Source: Skermanella sp. TT6
Lineage (GTDB): Bacteria > Pseudomonadota > Alphaproteobacteria > Azospirillales > Azospirillaceae
Direction: 5' to 3'
Assembly: GCF_016653635.2 (NCBI RefSeq)
Contig: NZ_CP067420.1
Coordinates: 365,501 to 429,500 of the forward strand
Length of the DNA: 64,000 bases
In this document: positions 62,847-64,000 of the stretch, one piece after another
How positions within the stretch are numbered: the first letter of the stretch is position 1
Layout: each line of letters starts with the position of its first letter
Notes under the pieces: model-generated
Seen by the model: only the letters and a program-made list of their open reading frames with translations
Told to the model about the DNA's origin: nothing
The model's database searches: none
Program-made: the position numbers and the translations under genes

Positions 62847-63776
62847 ATGACAGACATCACCATGCGGCCGGACGCCCAGGCGCCGGCCGAGGGCTTCGCC
62901 ACCGGCGGCGTCCGCGACTATTTCGAACTGCTGAAGCCCCGGGTCATGTCCCTCGTGGTGTTCAGCGGCTTCGCCGGCATGATCGTGGCCCCCGGCCATA
63001 TCCATCCGGTGCTGGCGCTGACCGCCATCCTCTGCATCGCCGTCGCCGCCGGCGCGTCCGGCGCCATCAACATGTGGTACGAGCGCGACATCGACCGCAT
63101 GATGCAGCGCACCCGCAACCGCCCCCTGCCCGAGGGCAGGGTGGACCCCGACGAGGCGCTCAGCTTCGGCGTGGTCCTGACCGTCGGCTCGGTCATGCTG
63201 ATGGGGCTGGCGGTCAACTGGGTCGCGGCCGGGCTGCTGGCGCTGGCCTCCTTCGTCTATGTCTTCGTCTATACGATCTGGCTGAAGCGCCGCACGCCGC
63301 AGAACATCGTGATCGGCGGCGCGTCCGGCGCCTTCCCGCCGATGATCGGCTGGGCCGCGGTGACCCGCGACGTCAGCATCGCCTCGATCATCCTGTTCCT
63401 GCTGATCTTCATGTGGACGCCGCCGCATTTCTGGGCGCTGGCCCTGTTCCGCAACGGCGACTACGCCAAGGCCGGCGTGCCGATGCTGCCGGTCGTCTCC
63501 GGCGAGCGCGAGACCAAGAAGCAGATGCTGGTCTACACGCTTCTGCTGTTCCCCATCGCGGTCGCCCCCTATTTCGTCGGCATCGCCGGCCTTGCCTATC
63601 TCGCCGGGTCGGTCGTGCTGGGCGGCCTGTTCGTGGCCCTGGCCGTCCAGGTCTGGTACGACAGGACGGACAAGGCGGCCAAGCAGATGTTCGTCTTCTC
63701 GATCCTCTATCTCTTCCTGCTGCTGTCGCTGTTGATCGGCGAGCAGCTGGCCGGGCCGCTGGCCCGGCTTCCGTAA
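62847..63776 (+). CDS. ctaB: Protohaem IX farnesyltransferase (haem o synthase)
   Basis: Attaches farnesyl to haem b, giving haem o, the precursor of haem a for the oxidase. The 309-aa protein has about nine helices and the UbiA-type signatures: NMWYERDIDRMMQRTRNRPLP (the DxxxD diphosphate-binding site) and the later YTIWLKRRTPQNIVIGGASG and WTPPHFWALALF. GGGGAAGACGTGAAGAG precedes ATG 62847. It follows ctaD by 85 bp and a small membrane gene follows it by 37 bp, consistent with one operon for oxidase and haem a supply. Confidence 0.96.
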   Translation: MTDITMRPDAQAPAEGFATGGVRDYFELLKPRVMSLVVFSGFAGMIVAPGHIHPVLALTAILCIAVAAGASGAINMWYERDIDRMMQRTRNRPLPEGRVDPDEALSFGVVLTVGSVMLMGLAVNWVAAGLLALASFVYVFVYTIWLKRRTPQNIVIGGASGAFPPMIGWAAVTRDVSIASIILFLLIFMWTPPHFWALALFRNGDYAKAGVPMLPVVSGERETKKQMLVYTLLLFPIAVAPYFVGIAGLAYLAGSVVLGGLFVALAVQVWYDRTDKAAKQMFVFSILYLFLLLSLLIGEQLAGPLARLP

Positions 63777-63813
63777 AGCCAGTTTCCGCAAAGCAAGCGA
63801 GCGCGTGGGTCCC

Positions 63814-63963
63814 ATGAATGCCAACCGCCTTCCCGGCCATCAGCTGACCGACGAGCAGAAGCGCCGACAGCGCGGCAAGAACATCGCCGTGCTCCTGGCG
63901 CTCCTGGCCCTCGTGGCCCTGCTCTACGTCATCACCCTGGTCCGCATCGGAGGAAGCGCATGA
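63814..63963 (+). CDS. 49-aa single-pass protein, CoxF-like
   Basis: ATG 63814 opens a 49-codon gene with the start MNANRLPGHQLTDEQKRRQR, then one membrane helix (about residues 24-43, NIAVLLALLALVALLYVITL) and ends VRIGGSA. A small protein of exactly this layout (basic start with QKRRQRG, one helix, YVITLVR end) sits between ctaB and ctaG in many alphaproteobacterial oxidase operons and is often called CoxF. Its stop overlaps the ATG of the next gene. Function is probably oxidase assembly or stability; that is inference from synteny. Confidence 0.8.
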   Translation: MNANRLPGHQLTDEQKRRQRGKNIAVLLALLALVALLYVITLVRIGGSA

Positions 63964-64000
63964 CGCCGGGCAGGGACCCCAGGACGCACCAGGGAACGCG
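63960..64000 (+). CDS. First codons of the next operon gene, probably ctaG (Cox11)
   Basis: ATG 63960 overlaps the stop of the preceding small gene (ATGA) and opens MTPGRDPRTHQGTR before the window ends. Too little is present to identify it by sequence. By gene order in related oxidase operons it is probably ctaG, the copper chaperone that builds CuB. Confidence 0.5.
   Translation, partial: MTPGRDPRTHQGT

Overview
The window is very GC-rich, densely packed and strongly third-position GC biased. The gene content (ffs next to dnaX, KdsB, an Atm1-type exporter, an aa3 oxidase operon with a small CoxF-like gene, bacteriophytochrome with haem oxygenase, MeaB, DUF1223, OpgC) fits a free-living or plant/soil alphaproteobacterium, most likely Rhodospirillales near Azospirillum or Skermanella. 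That assignment is an inference from gene families, not from a database match. Nearly everything looks like chromosomal core or near-core sequence. I see no phage, integrase, insertion sequence, CRISPR array, tRNA or rRNA.

Layout. 1-5.8 kb: 5' end of dnaX with the SRP RNA gene upstream of it, nudC, pheA, kdsB, a membrane-anchored cytochrome c, a histidinol-phosphatase-type hisN and an unidentified protein with a long acidic tract. 5.8-14.3 kb: a palindromic repeat, then a microcin C/oligopeptide ABC importer (two tandem YejA-like binding proteins, yejB, yejE, yejF) ending in an overlapping RDD membrane protein. 14.4-30.2 kb: single housekeeping or accessory genes (pentapeptide-repeat protein, Rpn-type nuclease, ghrA, an M17 peptidase-MarR-NlpC/P60 set, GST, TAXI binding protein, MFS permease, a three-part adenylate cyclase, matB, peroxiredoxin, ScsB/DsbD-like reductase). 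30.3-36.1 kb: yqgE, a perfect 32-bp inverted repeat plus terminator, a type I secretion ABC/HlyD pair and a divergent exopolysaccharide priming transferase.

36.1-43.2 kb: Sel1 protein, then a leftward chain queA-tgt-queF-queG-antiporter-acetyltransferase, with the divergent precursor importer yhhQ. The queA, tgt, queF and queG frames all overlap, so import of preQ0, reduction to preQ1, tRNA insertion and maturation to queuosine are encoded together. 43.2-45.1 kb: an unknown membrane-anchored protein and a visibly AT-richer patch with a GNAT-like gene. 45.2-51.6 kb: Atm1-type exporter, haem oxygenase overlapping a bacteriophytochrome kinase, and meaB. 51.6-59.6 kb: DUF1223 protein with an altered cysteine motif, a 76-aa membrane protein behind a good sigma70 promoter, a divergent SGNH hydrolase/OpgC acyltransferase pair, DUF3618 protein, long coiled-coil protein, ferritin-like protein and an atypical receiver protein. 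60.1-64.0 kb: the cytochrome c oxidase operon (coxB, ctaD, ctaB, a 49-aa gene and the first codons of the next gene, probably ctaG).

I found no clearly new multi-gene system. The most distinctive points are the perfect inverted repeat at 30.9 kb, the SRPBCC-zinc ribbon-cyclase fusion, the relocated cysteine in the DUF1223 protein, the GNAT patch at 44.2 kb, the YejA duplication with a coupled RDD gene, and several unidentified small or low-complexity proteins.
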